In this document: one piece after another, positions 9,196-18,222 of the stretch | How the letters are laid out: every line of letters starts with the position of its first letter | How positions within the stretch are numbered: the first letter of the stretch is position 1 | Assembly: GCF_030164425.1 (NCBI RefSeq) | Contig: NZ_JASNJD010000016.1 | Span: 1-64,000 of the forward strand | Direction: 5' to 3' | Source: Pseudodonghicola flavimaris | GTDB taxonomy: Bacteria; Pseudomonadota; Alphaproteobacteria; Rhodobacterales; Rhodobacteraceae | DNA: 64,000 bases | Made by a program: the position numbers and the translations under genes | Notes under the pieces: model-generated | Told to the model about the DNA's origin: nothing | The model's input: the letters and a program-made list of their open reading frames with translations, nothing else | The model's database searches: none

Positions 9196-10119
9196 TCAGC
9201 CCCCGTCGAGGCTGGTGAGGTTATAGAGTTCCGACGGTTCGATCAGCAGCTCCAGCGCCAGCTTGCCGCAGACCGCCAGCACCAGTGCGGCCAGCAGAAC
9301 CCGCAGCTGCTCGGCCTTCAGCTTCAGCCCGATCTGGGTGCCGACCTGCGCCCCGATCACCCCGCCGATGATCAGGTAAAGCGCCAGCATGATGTCCACC
9401 GTCTGGTTGGTGGTGGCATGCAGCATGGTAGTGAAGGCGGTGACGAAGATGATCTGGAACAGCGAGGTGCCGACCACCACCTTGGTGGGCATGCCCAGCA
9501 GATAGATCATCGCCGGCACCATGATGAAGCCGCCGCCGACCCCCATGATCGCCGACAGCACACCGACCGCCAGCCCGACCATCAGCGGCGGGATCACCGA
9601 CATGTATTGGCCCGAGGTGCGGAACCGCATCTTGAAGGGCAGCGCATGCATCAGCTTGCGCGACCGCCGCCGTTTCGGCTGTGCCGGGCCGCTGCGGCGG
9701 GCCTTGCGCAGGGCGTTCAGGCTCTCGATGAACATCAGCCCGCCGATGATGCCGAGAAAGATCACATAGCAGAGCCGTACCAGCAGATCGACCTGGCCGA
9801 GGCTCTTGAGATAGTTGAAGACGAAGACGCCCAGGCCGGCGCCGATCAGGCCGCCGACCAGCAGCACGCTGCCCATGGTCAAATCGACGGTGCGGCGCCT
9901 GAGATGCGCCAGAACGGCGGAGAAGGAGGAGGCGACGATCTGGTTGGCTCCGGTCGCCACCGCCACCGAGGGTGGTACACCAATGAAGAACAGGAGCGGG
10001 GTGATCAGGAACCCGCCGCCAACGCCGAACATCCCCGAAAGGATCCCCACGATCCCGCCCAGCCCCAGAAGAAGAAAGGCGTTTACAGAGACTTCGGCGA
10101 CCGGAAGGTAGGTTTGCAT
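9196..10119 (-). CDS. Sulfite exporter TauE/SafE family permease
   Basis: A 307-residue integral membrane protein with two homologous halves, each opening with the family motif (SGMFGVGGGFLITPLLFF near residue 30 and SAIMGVGGGFIMVPAMIY near residue 195). A charged loop (RKARRSGPAQPKRRRSRK) joins the halves. The family exports sulfite, sulfoacetate or related anions. It is cotranscribed with the TIGR02186 gene. There is no Shine-Dalgarno before the ATG, and the predicted -10 box ends six bases upstream, so the mRNA may be leaderless. Confidence 0.87.
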   Translation of the reverse strand: MQTYLPVAEVSVNAFLLLGLGGIVGILSGMFGVGGGFLITPLLFFIGVPPSVAVATGANQIVASSFSAVLAHLRRRTVDLTMGSVLLVGGLIGAGLGVFVFNYLKSLGQVDLLVRLCYVIFLGIIGGLMFIESLNALRKARRSGPAQPKRRRSRKLMHALPFKMRFRTSGQYMSVIPPLMVGLAVGVLSAIMGVGGGFIMVPAMIYLLGMPTKVVVGTSLFQIIFVTAFTTMLHATTNQTVDIMLALYLIIGGVIGAQVGTQIGLKLKAEQLRVLLAALVLAVCGKLALELLIEPSELYNLTSLDGG

Positions 10120-10125
10120 GGGTTC

Positions 10126-10154
10126 AGTTAGGCTCCCCGCTCGGATGGCGTCAA
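10126..10154 (-). promoter_or_regulatory. Predicted promoter of the TauE operon
   Basis: Minus-strand TTGACG (10154-10149), a 17-base spacer and CTAACT (10131-10126). The ATG begins only six bases after the -10 box, so the transcript would start at or next to the start codon. Confidence 0.5.
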
Positions 10155-10194
10155 TTCACATTACCATGGTCCCGGCGCCGAAAGGGAATTTCTC

Positions 10195-11160
10195 TCAGCG
10201 CTCCTTCACATAGGGTTCGCCGCCGGCGCGCGGCGGGATCGCCTTGCCGACGAAGCCGGCCAGGATCACCACGGTCAGGATATAGGGCAGGGCATCCATC
10301 ACCTGCACCGGAATCACCAACCCGCCGATATCAAGATTCTGATACCGCAATGCGACAGCCTGCAGGAAGCCGAACAGGAGACAGGCCCACATCGCGTGCC
10401 AGGGCCGCCATTTGGCGAAGATCAGCGCCGCCAGCGCGATGAAGCCGCGCCCGGCGGTCATGTCCTTGACGAAGCCCGCCTGCAGCGCGGTGGCGAGATA
10501 GGCGCCGGCGATGCCACAGAGGAGCCCGCAGATCGCCACCGCGGCAAAGCGCAGCCCGACGACAGAGACGCCGGCGGTATCGACAGCGGCGGGGTTTTCG
10601 CCCACCGCGCGCAGCCGCAGGCCGAAACGGGTGCGGTTGAGCACCCACCAGCTGGCGGGCACTGCCAGAAAGGCCAGATAGACCAGGATCGAATGACCGG
10701 AGAGAAGCTCGGCATAGATCGGGCCGATCACCGGCACCGGCGCAAGTGTCTCGGCTAGCGGCAGGCTGAGCGGGGTGAAACGGCCACCGCCCATCAGCGA
10801 CGGGGTGCGGCCCCCCTGCTGGAACCAGTCCTGGGCGATCAGCACGGTCAGCCCGGCGGCGAGGAAGTTGATCGCCACGCCGGAGATCAGCTGATTGCCG
10901 CGGAAGGTGATCGCCGCCACCCCGTGCAGCCCGGCCAGAACCATTGATGCGGCGATCCCGGCCAGAAGCCCCAGCCAGACCGATCCGGTGACCGCCGCCA
11001 CTGCGGCGGAGAAGAAGGCCGCCATCAGCATCTTGCCTTCCAGCCCGATGTCATAGACGCCGGCCCGTTCGGAAAACAGCCCGGCCAGACAGGCCAGCAA
11101 CAGCGGGGTGGAGAGGCGGATGGTGCTGTCGAAGATCTGGATCAGCGTCAGAAAATCCAT
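10195..11160 (-). CDS. Nucleoside ABC transporter permease 2 (BMP type)
   Basis: A 321-residue inner-membrane permease of the BPD_transp_2 family, with the conserved FSERAGVYDIGLEGKMLMAA segment at residues 29-48 and NPAAVDTAGV in a cytoplasmic loop. The true start is the ATG at 11160, which overlaps the TGA of the upstream permease by one base. The longer frame merely reads through that gene. It forms the second half of the membrane channel of the bmp importer. Purine nucleosides are the usual substrate of such systems. Confidence 0.88.
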   Translation of the reverse strand: MDFLTLIQIFDSTIRLSTPLLLACLAGLFSERAGVYDIGLEGKMLMAAFFSAAVAAVTGSVWLGLLAGIAASMVLAGLHGVAAITFRGNQLISGVAINFLAAGLTVLIAQDWFQQGGRTPSLMGGGRFTPLSLPLAETLAPVPVIGPIYAELLSGHSILVYLAFLAVPASWWVLNRTRFGLRLRAVGENPAAVDTAGVSVVGLRFAAVAICGLLCGIAGAYLATALQAGFVKDMTAGRGFIALAALIFAKWRPWHAMWACLLFGFLQAVALRYQNLDIGGLVIPVQVMDALPYILTVVILAGFVGKAIPPRAGGEPYVKER

Positions 11161-12254
11161 CACGCGCGTCCTTTCCTGAGGCTCAGGAACAGTTTCTCGA
11201 GCGGCATCCGCACCATGTTGTCGAGCGCGCCGGTGAACAGGATCACCAGCGCCTGGATCACCACGATCAGCTCGCGCGGGATCGAGGTCCAGAGCGCCAG
11301 TTCCGCCCCGCCCTGATAGAGAAAGCCGAAGAGGATGGCGGAAAGGAAGACGCCGAAGGGATGGCTGCGGCCCATCAGCGCCACCGCGATGCCGATGAAA
11401 CCCGCGCCCTCGGTGGCGTTCAGCACCAGCCGCTCGGCTTCGCCCATCACGTTGTTGATGGCCATGCACCCGGCCAGACCGCCAGAGATCAGCATCGCGA
11501 TCATGGTGATCCGCACCGGAGAGATCCCGGCATAGAGCGCGCCGGTCTCGGAATGGCCATAGGCGCGGATCTCATACCCCAGCCGGGTGCGCCAGATCAG
11601 CAGCCAGACCAGGACACAGGCGGCCACCGCCACCAGCAGGCTGACATTGGCGGGCGCGGCCTTGGAAAAACTGATGCCGATCGGGGCCAGCAGCTCGTGC
11701 AGGGTGGGCAGATGCACGGTTTCGGAGAATCGCGCCGTTGCCGGGTCCATCGACCCCTGCGGCCGCATCACGTTGACCAGAACGTAATTCAGCACCGCCG
11801 AGGCGATGAAGTTGAACATGATGGTGGTGATCACGATATGGCTGCCGCGCTTGGCCTGCAGCCAGGCCGGGATCGCCGCCCAGGCCGCACCGAACAGCGC
11901 CGCCAGCACCGCCGCACCGCCGAGCGCCAGGGTCCAGTGCGGCCAGGGCACATAGAGACAGGCGATCGCCACGCCCAAGCCGCCCAGCATCGCCTGACCC
12001 TCGCCGCCGATGTTAAAGAGCCGCGCATGGAAGGCCACCGCCACCGCCAGGCCGGTGAACATGAAATTGGTCGCGTAATAGAGCGTATAGCCCCAGCCAT
12101 AGGTCGACCCCAGAGCGCCGGAGACCATCATCTTGACCGCAGCGACGGGATCCTCGCCGATGCCGAGGATCACCAGCGCCGACAGGATGGCGGCGAGGAT
12201 CAGGCTGATCAGCGGGATCAGGACCACATCGGCCCATTTGGGCATTCTGTCCAT
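11160..12254 (-). CDS. Nucleoside ABC transporter permease 1 (BMP type)
   Basis: A 364-residue multi-spanning permease of the YufP/NupP type. It shows the early LILAAILSALVILGIGEDP helix, the NIGGEGQAMLGG motif near residue 80 and the GYEIRAYG coupling-loop region near residue 225. Its start overlaps the ATPase stop codon by one base and its stop overlaps the next permease start, so all four importer genes read as one operon. It pairs with the second permease to form the pore. Confidence 0.88.
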   Translation of the reverse strand: MDRMPKWADVVLIPLISLILAAILSALVILGIGEDPVAAVKMMVSGALGSTYGWGYTLYYATNFMFTGLAVAVAFHARLFNIGGEGQAMLGGLGVAIACLYVPWPHWTLALGGAAVLAALFGAAWAAIPAWLQAKRGSHIVITTIMFNFIASAVLNYVLVNVMRPQGSMDPATARFSETVHLPTLHELLAPIGISFSKAAPANVSLLVAVAACVLVWLLIWRTRLGYEIRAYGHSETGALYAGISPVRITMIAMLISGGLAGCMAINNVMGEAERLVLNATEGAGFIGIAVALMGRSHPFGVFLSAILFGFLYQGGAELALWTSIPRELIVVIQALVILFTGALDNMVRMPLEKLFLSLRKGRA

Positions 12255-13816
12255 CAGGCGGCCTCCCCCGACACGCCGGCCATCAGCAGGCCCAGCTCGC
12301 GTTCGTCGGTTTCGCCGGGCAGGCGTTCGCCCATGATGCGGCCGTCGAACATCACCGCGATCCGATCCGACAGCGACAGGATCTCGTCCAGCTCGACACT
12401 GACCAGAAGGATCGCGGCGCCCTGATCGCGCAGGGCGACGATCTGCTTGTGGATGAATTCGATGGCGCCGATATCGACGCCGCGGGTCGGCTGGCCGACC
12501 AGCAGGAGGTTGGGATTGCGCTCGATCTCACGTGCGACGACGATCTTCTGCTGATTGCCGCCGGAGAAATTCTTCGCCGCCAGCGACGGGTCGGGTGGAC
12601 GAACATCGAATTTCTGCATCTTCGCTTGAGTGTCGCGCAGCAGGGCGGCGTTGTTCATCAGCGGGCCGCTCTGATAGGCGGGATCGCGGTGATAGCCGAA
12701 GGCGACGTTTTCCCAGGCGTGAAATTCCATGATCAGCCCTTCGCGCTGACGGTCTTCCGGCACATGGGCGATGCCGGCGGCGCGCCGCGCCCGCCCGTCT
12801 GAGCCGGGCCCCTCCAGCGCCAAAGGCGTTCCGTTCAGCCGGATTTGGCCGTGGCCTGGGCGCATGCCGCCAAGCACCTCCAGCAATTCGGACTGGCCGT
12901 TGCCAGCGACCCCGGCGATGCCGAGGATTTCACCCCCCCGCACTGTCAGGTCGATGCCCTTGACCCGTTCCACCCCCTTGGGATCGCGGACCCGGAGGTT
13001 ATCGACCTCCAGCACGGTCTGGCCGGGGCGGGCCGGAACCTTGTCGACGCGCAGCAGAACCTTGCGGCCGACCATCAGCTCTGCCAGCTCCTCGGGGCTG
13101 GTGTCCGCAGTCTTTACTGTCGCCGTCATCTCGCCGCGCCGCATGACGCTTACGGTATCGGTGATCTCCATGATCTCGCGCAGCTTGTGGGTGATCAGCA
13201 GGATCGTCTTGCCCTCCGCCCGCAGGCGGTCGAGGATGCGGAACAGCTGATCGGCCTCCGCCGGGGTCAGTACGCCGGTCGGTTCGTCCAGGATCAGGAT
13301 ATCCGCCTGTCGGTAGAGCGCCTTGAGGATCTCCACCCGCTGCTGCATGCCGACGCCGATCTGGTCGATGCGCGATTCCGGATCGACGTTCAGTTCGTAT
13401 TCCACCGCCAGTTCCGACAGCACCTTGCGTGCCTTTGACAGCGAGGGGCGCAGCAGGCCGCCGTCCTCGGCTCCGAGGATGATATTCTCCAGCACGGTGA
13501 AATTCTCCACCAGCTTGAAGTGCTGAAACACCATGCCGATACCGGCAGCGATGGCCGCCTGGCTGTCGGGGATCTCGGTCTTGCGGCCGTTGATGAAAAT
13601 CTCTCCCTCATCGGCTTTGTAAAAGCCGTAGAGAATGCTCATCAGCGTGGATTTGCCGGCGCCGTTTTCGCCGATGATGCCGTGGATCGTACCCGGCATC
13701 ACCCGGATCGAGATGTCCTTGTTGGCCTGTACGGGACCGAAGGCCTTGGAGATCCCGCGCAGTTCGATGGCCGGAGCGGCAGGTGCCTGCCGCCCCCCCG
13801 CCTGGTCGTCCGTCAT
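12254..13816 (-). CDS. Nucleoside ABC transporter ATPase (double cassette)
   Basis: A 520-residue protein with two fused ABC cassettes, as in sugar and nucleoside importers. The first has Walker [10 protein letters not shown] and Walker B ILILDEPT. The second has a degenerate Walker A ([10 protein letters not shown]), an intact signature (NFSGGNQQK) and VGQPTRGVD in place of the usual Walker B. Such asymmetry is normal for this family. It lies two bases after the substrate-binding protein gene and overlaps the permease, consistent with energising uptake. Confidence 0.92.
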   Translation of the reverse strand: MTDDQAGGRQAPAAPAIELRGISKAFGPVQANKDISIRVMPGTIHGIIGENGAGKSTLMSILYGFYKADEGEIFINGRKTEIPDSQAAIAAGIGMVFQHFKLVENFTVLENIILGAEDGGLLRPSLSKARKVLSELAVEYELNVDPESRIDQIGVGMQQRVEILKALYRQADILILDEPTGVLTPAEADQLFRILDRLRAEGKTILLITHKLREIMEITDTVSVMRRGEMTATVKTADTSPEELAELMVGRKVLLRVDKVPARPGQTVLEVDNLRVRDPKGVERVKGIDLTVRGGEILGIAGVAGNGQSELLEVLGGMRPGHGQIRLNGTPLALEGPGSDGRARRAAGIAHVPEDRQREGLIMEFHAWENVAFGYHRDPAYQSGPLMNNAALLRDTQAKMQKFDVRPPDPSLAAKNFSGGNQQKIVVAREIERNPNLLLVGQPTRGVDIGAIEFIHKQIVALRDQGAAILLVSVELDEILSLSDRIAVMFDGRIMGERLPGETDERELGLLMAGVSGEAA

Positions 13817-13818
13817 GC

Positions 13819-14814
13819 TCAGAAGCTCAGCACCGGGCAGCTGTCGTCGGCCATATAGTCATGCACCTTCAGCTCGCCGCTGGCGATCTTGGCGGCGGCG
13901 GCATCGACGGCGGCCTTCATCTCGTCCGAGACCAGCGGCGCGTTGTAGTCGTCCAGCGCATAGCCGACGCCGCCATTGGCCACGCCCATCACCTGGAACC
14001 CGGTTTCCATTTCGGGGCCGTCCTTGAAGGCATCGTAGACCGCATTGTCGACCCGCTTGAGCATCGAGGTCAGAACCTTGCCCGGGTGCAGGTAGTTCTG
14101 GTTGCTGTCGACGCCGATCGACAGGATGTTTTCGTCGGCGGCGGTCTGCAGCACGCCCACGCCGGTTCCGCCGGCGGCAGCATAGACCACATCGGCGCCC
14201 TGGCTGATCTGTGCCTTGGTCAGTTCGGAGCCTTTCACCGGGTCGTTCCAGGCGGCCGGCGTGGTGCCGGTCATATTGGCGATGACCTTGGCCTCGGGTT
14301 TCACCGCCAGCACGCCCTCGGCATAGCCGCAGGCGAATTTGCGGATCAGCGGGATATCCATGCCGCCGACGAAGCCGACGGTATCGGTTTTCGAGGCCAT
14401 CGCCGCCAGCATGCCGACCAGATAAGAGCCCTCGTTTTCATTGAAGACGACCGACCGCACGTTGGGCGCGTCCACCACCATGTCGATGATGACGAATTTG
14501 GTATCGGGGTAATCGGCGGCAACCTGTCCCAGCGCATCGGCGAAGGCAAAGCCCGCCATCACGATCGGGTTGGAACCGGCCTCGGCAAAGCGGCGCAGCG
14601 CCTGTTCGCGCTGGGCTTCGGACTGCAGCTCGATTTCGCGGAAGCTCTCGCCGGTTTCCTTGGCCCAGCGTTCGGCGCCGCCAAAAGCGGCTTCGTTAAA
14701 GGATTTGTCGAATTTGCCGCCCAGATCGTAGATCATCGCCGGCTCTGCCGCAGCGGCACCGGCCATCAACGCGGATGCGGCGGCGGCGCCCAGAAGGGAT
14801 TTCATAAAGGTCAT
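13819..14814 (-). CDS. BMP family substrate-binding protein
   Basis: A 331-residue periplasmic binding protein with a Sec signal peptide (KSLLGAAAASALMAGAAAA, cleavage before EPAMIYD) and no lipobox cysteine. The family motifs GGKFDKSFNEAAFGGAERW and the late GVDSNQNYLHP are present. BMP proteins bind purine nucleosides for ABC uptake. A second in-frame ATG three codons later is an alternative start. It is the first gene of the importer operon and is preceded by a 144-base gap with two inverted repeats. Confidence 0.9.
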   Translation of the reverse strand: MTFMKSLLGAAAASALMAGAAAAEPAMIYDLGGKFDKSFNEAAFGGAERWAKETGESFREIELQSEAQREQALRRFAEAGSNPIVMAGFAFADALGQVAADYPDTKFVIIDMVVDAPNVRSVVFNENEGSYLVGMLAAMASKTDTVGFVGGMDIPLIRKFACGYAEGVLAVKPEAKVIANMTGTTPAAWNDPVKGSELTKAQISQGADVVYAAAGGTGVGVLQTAADENILSIGVDSNQNYLHPGKVLTSMLKRVDNAVYDAFKDGPEMETGFQVMGVANGGVGYALDDYNAPLVSDEMKAAVDAAAAKIASGELKVHDYMADDSCPVLSF

Positions 14815-14894
14815 CGAGTAGCTCCCGGTGCGAATTTGCTTTTGGGGCGAACAGGCGAAAGCCGCCGGCCCGGTCCGGCGCGTTGGTGCCCGGA

Positions 14895-14945
14895 CTGAGC
14901 CGATTAAGGCCGGAGGCTCAGCAGGGGGTCAACAGGTTTTTGACC
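14895..14945. promoter_or_regulatory. Inverted repeats upstream of the bmp operon
   Basis: Two dyads lie in the gap between rimI and the bmp operon: CTGAGCC (14895-14901) with GGCTCAG (14915-14921), and GGTCAA (14927-14932) with TTGACC (14940-14945). The first could be a hairpin at the end of the rimI transcript although no T-run follows. The second could be an operator overlapping a TTGACC -35-like element. Confidence 0.35.
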
Positions 14946-14958
14946 GGCTGGTACAGGT

Positions 14959-15387
14959 TTAGCGATCCGTCGAGGGGCGCAGGCTCAGCGCCATCAAAAT
15001 GGCGTCACTTGCCGTTACGGAAGGGCGTGGATAATAGCCGCGCCGCAGGCCGACGGCCTCATACCCCGTCTGAAGGTAGAGCGCGCGGGCCGGGGCGTTG
15101 TCGGCGGCGACCTCCAGAAAGGCGCGGGTGGCGCCGCGACCGGCGGCCTCTGCCTGCCACAGCGGCATCAGCGCCCGGGCCAGCCCCAGGCGCTGATGAT
15201 CGGGGTGGGTGGCGATGGTCAGAAGTTCGGCTTCATCGGCAATCACCCGCACCAGCGCAAAGCAGCGGGCATCGCCACAGGCAAAGCTGCCGGACATCGA
15301 CAGGAGGTCGGCGAATTCCTCGGCGCGCCACGGGCGCGATTGGGTGAAGGCGGCGGCATGGGTGGCCGCCATGTCCGCAGGGGTCAT
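14959..15387 (-). CDS. rimI: Ribosomal-protein-alanine N-acetyltransferase, GNAT fold
   Basis: A 142-residue GNAT acetyltransferase. Motif A is seen as IATHPDHQRLGLARALM (acetyl-CoA pyrophosphate loop), followed by LEVAADNAPARALYLQTGYEAVGLRRGYY, typical of RimI. The start at 15387 overlaps the tsaB stop by four bases (ATGA), and the tsaB-rimI pairing is a common bacterial arrangement. It should acetylate the N terminus of ribosomal protein bS18 or similar targets. Longer frames across tsaB are not needed. Confidence 0.85.
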   Translation of the reverse strand: MTPADMAATHAAAFTQSRPWRAEEFADLLSMSGSFACGDARCFALVRVIADEAELLTIATHPDHQRLGLARALMPLWQAEAAGRGATRAFLEVAADNAPARALYLQTGYEAVGLRRGYYPRPSVTASDAILMALSLRPSTDR

Positions 15388-16034
15388 TCGTCCAGCAGCA
15401 CCGGCGGCAGATCGCGCGAGGGCGCGGCGTCGGCGGGCCGGACATAGAGCGGGCGGGGCAGGGGCGCATCCAGCCCCAGCCGGCTGCGCGCGGTACGGGC
15501 GATCCCCTCGGCAATCGGGCAGGCGGTGGCAAGCGAGGGGCCGGCGGTCAGTGCGGCGAGCACCTCTGCCTCCGCCCCGACGACGGGCAGGCCGCTGTCG
15601 TGCAGATCGCCGGGCATGTCCTCGGGCATCAGCGGTCCCAGCGGCGTGGCCCCGGGCGCCTGCAGATAGACCGCCCCACGTGGCGCGGCGACGGCAGCGA
15701 GGGCAGGCCGATCCAGCCCGGCGCGCAGCGCATCGAAGCTGGTCACGCCGATGGCCGGCACCTTCAGCCCCAGCGCCAGCCCACGGGCGGCGGCCACGGC
15801 AATGCGGATACCGGTGAAATTGCCCGGACCTTCGCCCACCGCGATGGCCGCGAGATCGCCCCAGGTCCTGCCGGCCCCGGCCAGCAGCTCTTCGAGCAGC
15901 GGCATCAGCCGTTCCGCCTGACCCCGGCCCATCTCCTCCGTGCGGGAGGCCAGCAGGGTGTCGCCGGAAACGAGAGCGGCCGCGCAATGCGCGGCCGATG
16001 TGTCGAAGGCCAGAATCAGCGGGCTGTCGGTCAT
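15384..16034 (-). CDS. tsaB: tRNA threonylcarbamoyladenosine biosynthesis protein TsaB
   Basis: A 216-residue protein of the actin-like ATPase fold. LAFDTSAAHCAAAL at the N terminus and VGEGPGNFTGIRIAVAAARGLA near residues 66-87 are TsaB signatures. TsaB partners TsaD and TsaE to make t6A at position 37 of ANN-decoding tRNAs. It is translationally coupled to rimI. Its start lies 18 bases after the Fe-S scaffold gene, so the three probably share a transcript. Confidence 0.9.
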   Translation of the reverse strand: MTDSPLILAFDTSAAHCAAALVSGDTLLASRTEEMGRGQAERLMPLLEELLAGAGRTWGDLAAIAVGEGPGNFTGIRIAVAAARGLALGLKVPAIGVTSFDALRAGLDRPALAAVAAPRGAVYLQAPGATPLGPLMPEDMPGDLHDSGLPVVGAEAEVLAALTAGPSLATACPIAEGIARTARSRLGLDAPLPRPLYVRPADAAPSRDLPPVLLDE

Positions 16035-16052
16035 CGTCTGTTCGGGGACCGG

Positions 16053-16616
16053 TCAGGCCGAAACCGGTCGCACCTCGACCACTTCGGGGATGTAGTGGCG
16101 CAGCAGGTTCTCGATCCCCATCTTCAGCGTCAGGGTCGAGGAGGGGCAGCCGGCGCAGGCGCCCTGCATGTGCAGATAGACAACGCCGCGATCGAAGCCG
16201 TAGAAGGTAATGTCGCCACCGTCCTGGGCCACCGCCGGCCGCACGCGGCTGTCGAGCAGCTCCTTGATCTGGCCGACGATCTCTTCGTCCTCACCAGCGA
16301 AATCGGCATGGCCGGAGGCCATCTTCTCTTCGCCTTCCATGACCGGGGCGCCGGACTGGTAATGCTCCATGATGGCGCCGAGGATGGCGGGCTTGATGTG
16401 ATCCCATTCGACCCCGTCGGCCTTGGTAACGGTGACGAAATCATTGCCGAAGAACACGCCGGTCACCCCGTTGACGGCAAAGACGCGCGATGCCAGCGGC
16501 GATTTCGCTGCCGCCTCTGCCGAGGGGAAATCGGCGGTGCCGGCCTCAAGCACGGTCTGTCCGGGCAGGAACTTCAGCGTTGCCGGGTTCGGGGTCGATT
16601 CGGTCTGAATGAACAT
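16053..16616 (-). CDS. NifU-family Fe-S cluster carrier (NfuA-like)
   Basis: A 187-residue protein with an N-terminal Nfu_N domain (FIQTESTPNPATLKFLPG) and a C-terminal NifU-like domain carrying CAGCPSSTLTLKMGIEN, whose CxxC pair binds a bridging [4Fe-4S] cluster. It would deliver clusters to apoproteins. The gene begins an operon with tsaB and rimI. Its promoter region contains an Irr-like iron-responsive palindrome, so iron control of the whole unit is plausible. Confidence 0.9.
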   Translation of the reverse strand: MFIQTESTPNPATLKFLPGQTVLEAGTADFPSAEAAAKSPLASRVFAVNGVTGVFFGNDFVTVTKADGVEWDHIKPAILGAIMEHYQSGAPVMEGEEKMASGHADFAGEDEEIVGQIKELLDSRVRPAVAQDGGDITFYGFDRGVVYLHMQGACAGCPSSTLTLKMGIENLLRHYIPEVVEVRPVSA

Positions 16617-16643
16617 CTGGTTTGCACCTTTCCTCGGTTGCAG

Positions 16644-16674
16644 AATATATGCGCCCGGGCGCGCGGCGCGTCAA
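16644..16674 (-). promoter_or_regulatory. Predicted promoter of the nfuA-tsaB-rimI operon
   Basis: Minus-strand TTGACG (16674-16669) is followed at 17-19 bases by CATATATT, which offers CATATA or TATATT as a -10 box. An Irr-like palindrome lies immediately upstream of the -35. Confidence 0.5.
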
Positions 16675-16695
16675 GGTTTGGAACGATTCTAAACC
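16675..16695. promoter_or_regulatory. Irr-like iron control element (ICE) palindrome
   Basis: TTTGGAA-CGA-TTCTAAA, extended by GG and CC at the ends, matches the ICE pattern TTTAGAA-NNN-TTCTAAA recognised by Irr in alphaproteobacteria with one mismatch. It abuts the predicted -35 of the NfuA-like gene. The pattern is read directly from the sequence; Irr binding is inferred. Confidence 0.55.
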
Positions 16696-16730
16696 GGGAT
16701 TTGCCGGGGCGCTGCGGCCACCTGCGGTTA

Positions 16731-17186
16731 TCAGGTGATGGCTTCCAGCTTTTCCTTGCTCAGATCGCCGGGCACGATGGTGATCGGGATCGGCAGGCTG
16801 CCGGAGCTCTTGGTCATCTGGGTGACCAGCGGGCCGGGGCCCTTGCGGCCGGTTCCGGCCCCCAGCACCAGCACGCCGATGCTCGGGTCCTCCTGCACCT
16901 GTTCGATGATCTCCTCGACCGGGCGGCCTTCGCGGATGACCAGTTCCGGATCGACATTCTGCTTGTCGCGCATCCATTTGGCGAAGACCTCGAAATGCGC
17001 ATGAATCCGTTCACGCGCCTCTTCGCGCATGACTTCGCCCACCCCGATCCAGTGGTTGAATTCCTCCGGCGGGATCACCGACAGGATGGTCACGCCCGCC
17101 CCGGTGTGGGCGGCGCGCATCGCGGCAAAACGCATGGCATTGAGGCATTCGCGGCTGTCGTCCAGAACGACGAGAAACTTGCGCAT
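16731..17186 (-). CDS. Universal stress protein
   Basis: A 151-residue UspA-fold protein. It begins KFLVVLDDSRECLNAMRFAA and has the GxxGxGxxG-like ATP-binding segment VLVLGAGTGRKGPGPLV followed by SLPIPITIVPG. The start at 17186 is chosen because AAGGAG lies just upstream and the residues before it have no family match; the longer frame would overlap ilvE. It probably acts in cytoplasmic stress survival. It stands between ilvE and the nfu operon on the same strand. Confidence 0.87.
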   Translation of the reverse strand: MRKFLVVLDDSRECLNAMRFAAMRAAHTGAGVTILSVIPPEEFNHWIGVGEVMREEARERIHAHFEVFAKWMRDKQNVDPELVIREGRPVEEIIEQVQEDPSIGVLVLGAGTGRKGPGPLVTQMTKSSGSLPIPITIVPGDLSKEKLEAIT

Positions 17187-17256
17187 TGGGGCCGTCTCCT
17201 TGGCGCGGATCATGCCCCAAGGCGCAAGCTCAGGCAAGCGGCTGTTGCCGGACCGC

Positions 17257-18120
17257 TCAGCGGGTCGAGGCCGCCCAGTCCCAGTACAGCTCACGGGCGC
17301 GGCGGGTGACCGGGCCCATCTGATACTGGGTGTCGTCGAAGGCGGTCACCGGGGTGACCTTGGACATGTTGCCGGACAGGAAGACCTCGTCGGCGGCGTG
17401 GAAGTCGTCGAAGCTCAGCACCGCCTCATGCACGATGAAGCCGTCGGCGCGCAGGTTCTTGATGTGGCGGGCGCGGGTGATGCCGGACAGGAAGGTGCCG
17501 TTGGCGATCGGGGTGAAGACCTCGCCATCGCGGACCATGAAGACATTGGCGGTGGCGCTTTCGGCGACATTGCCCATCGCGTCGGCCACCAGCGCGTTGG
17601 AGAAGCCCTTGGACTTGGCTTCTGCCAGCATGCGGGCGTTGTTGGGATAGAGGCATCCCGCCTTGGCGTTGCAGACGGCGTTTTCCAGCACCGGGCGGCG
17701 GAACCGGGTGCGGGTCAGCGTGGCGCCGGCATCGGCGGGGGCCATCGGGATTTCCTCCAGACAGATGGCAAAGCCGGTGGTGTCGGGGCTGGGGCCGATG
17801 GCGCTGGCATCGCCGTCGATGCCCCAGTACATCGGCCGGATATAGACGGCGGCATCGTCGGAATAGGCCTTGAGCCCCTCTTTCACGATCTCGACCATCT
17901 CGGCGTCGCCGATCGTGGGGGTCAGCATCAGCGCCTTGGCAGAGCGGTTGATGCGGGCGCAATGCAGGTCCAGATCGGGGCTCAGCCCGTCGAAGAAGCG
18001 GGCGCCGTCGAAGACGGTGGACCCGAGCCAGGCGCCGTGATCGGCGGCCTGCATGATCGGAACATCGCCATCATGCCAGCTGCCGTTGAAATAGGTGCGG
18101 ATATTGGTGCCGGTCGCCAT
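17257..18120 (-). CDS. ilvE: Branched-chain amino acid aminotransferase
   Basis: A 287-residue class IV PLP aminotransferase that makes or degrades valine, leucine and isoleucine. The features seen are RTYFNGSWHDGDVPIMQAADHG at the start, the probable PLP lysine in NAKAGCLYPNN near residue 152, and the glutamate/Ala-Thr-Ala loop GNVAESATANVF. Length is normal for the short alphaproteobacterial form. D-alanine aminotransferase and aminodeoxychorismate lyase share the fold, but the YxxP and SxN features fit IlvE best. Confidence 0.85.
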   Translation of the reverse strand: MATGTNIRTYFNGSWHDGDVPIMQAADHGAWLGSTVFDGARFFDGLSPDLDLHCARINRSAKALMLTPTIGDAEMVEIVKEGLKAYSDDAAVYIRPMYWGIDGDASAIGPSPDTTGFAICLEEIPMAPADAGATLTRTRFRRPVLENAVCNAKAGCLYPNNARMLAEAKSKGFSNALVADAMGNVAESATANVFMVRDGEVFTPIANGTFLSGITRARHIKNLRADGFIVHEAVLSFDDFHAADEVFLSGNMSKVTPVTAFDDTQYQMGPVTRRARELYWDWAASTR

Positions 18121-18222
18121 ATGCGTTCTCCCTCGGATCGGGCCCTACAATCGGACGGACCCTAGGCAGAAGGGGCGACAAGGTCCAGCCCCCGGGATGT
18201 CGCGGCTGTCGCGGGGCTGAGG

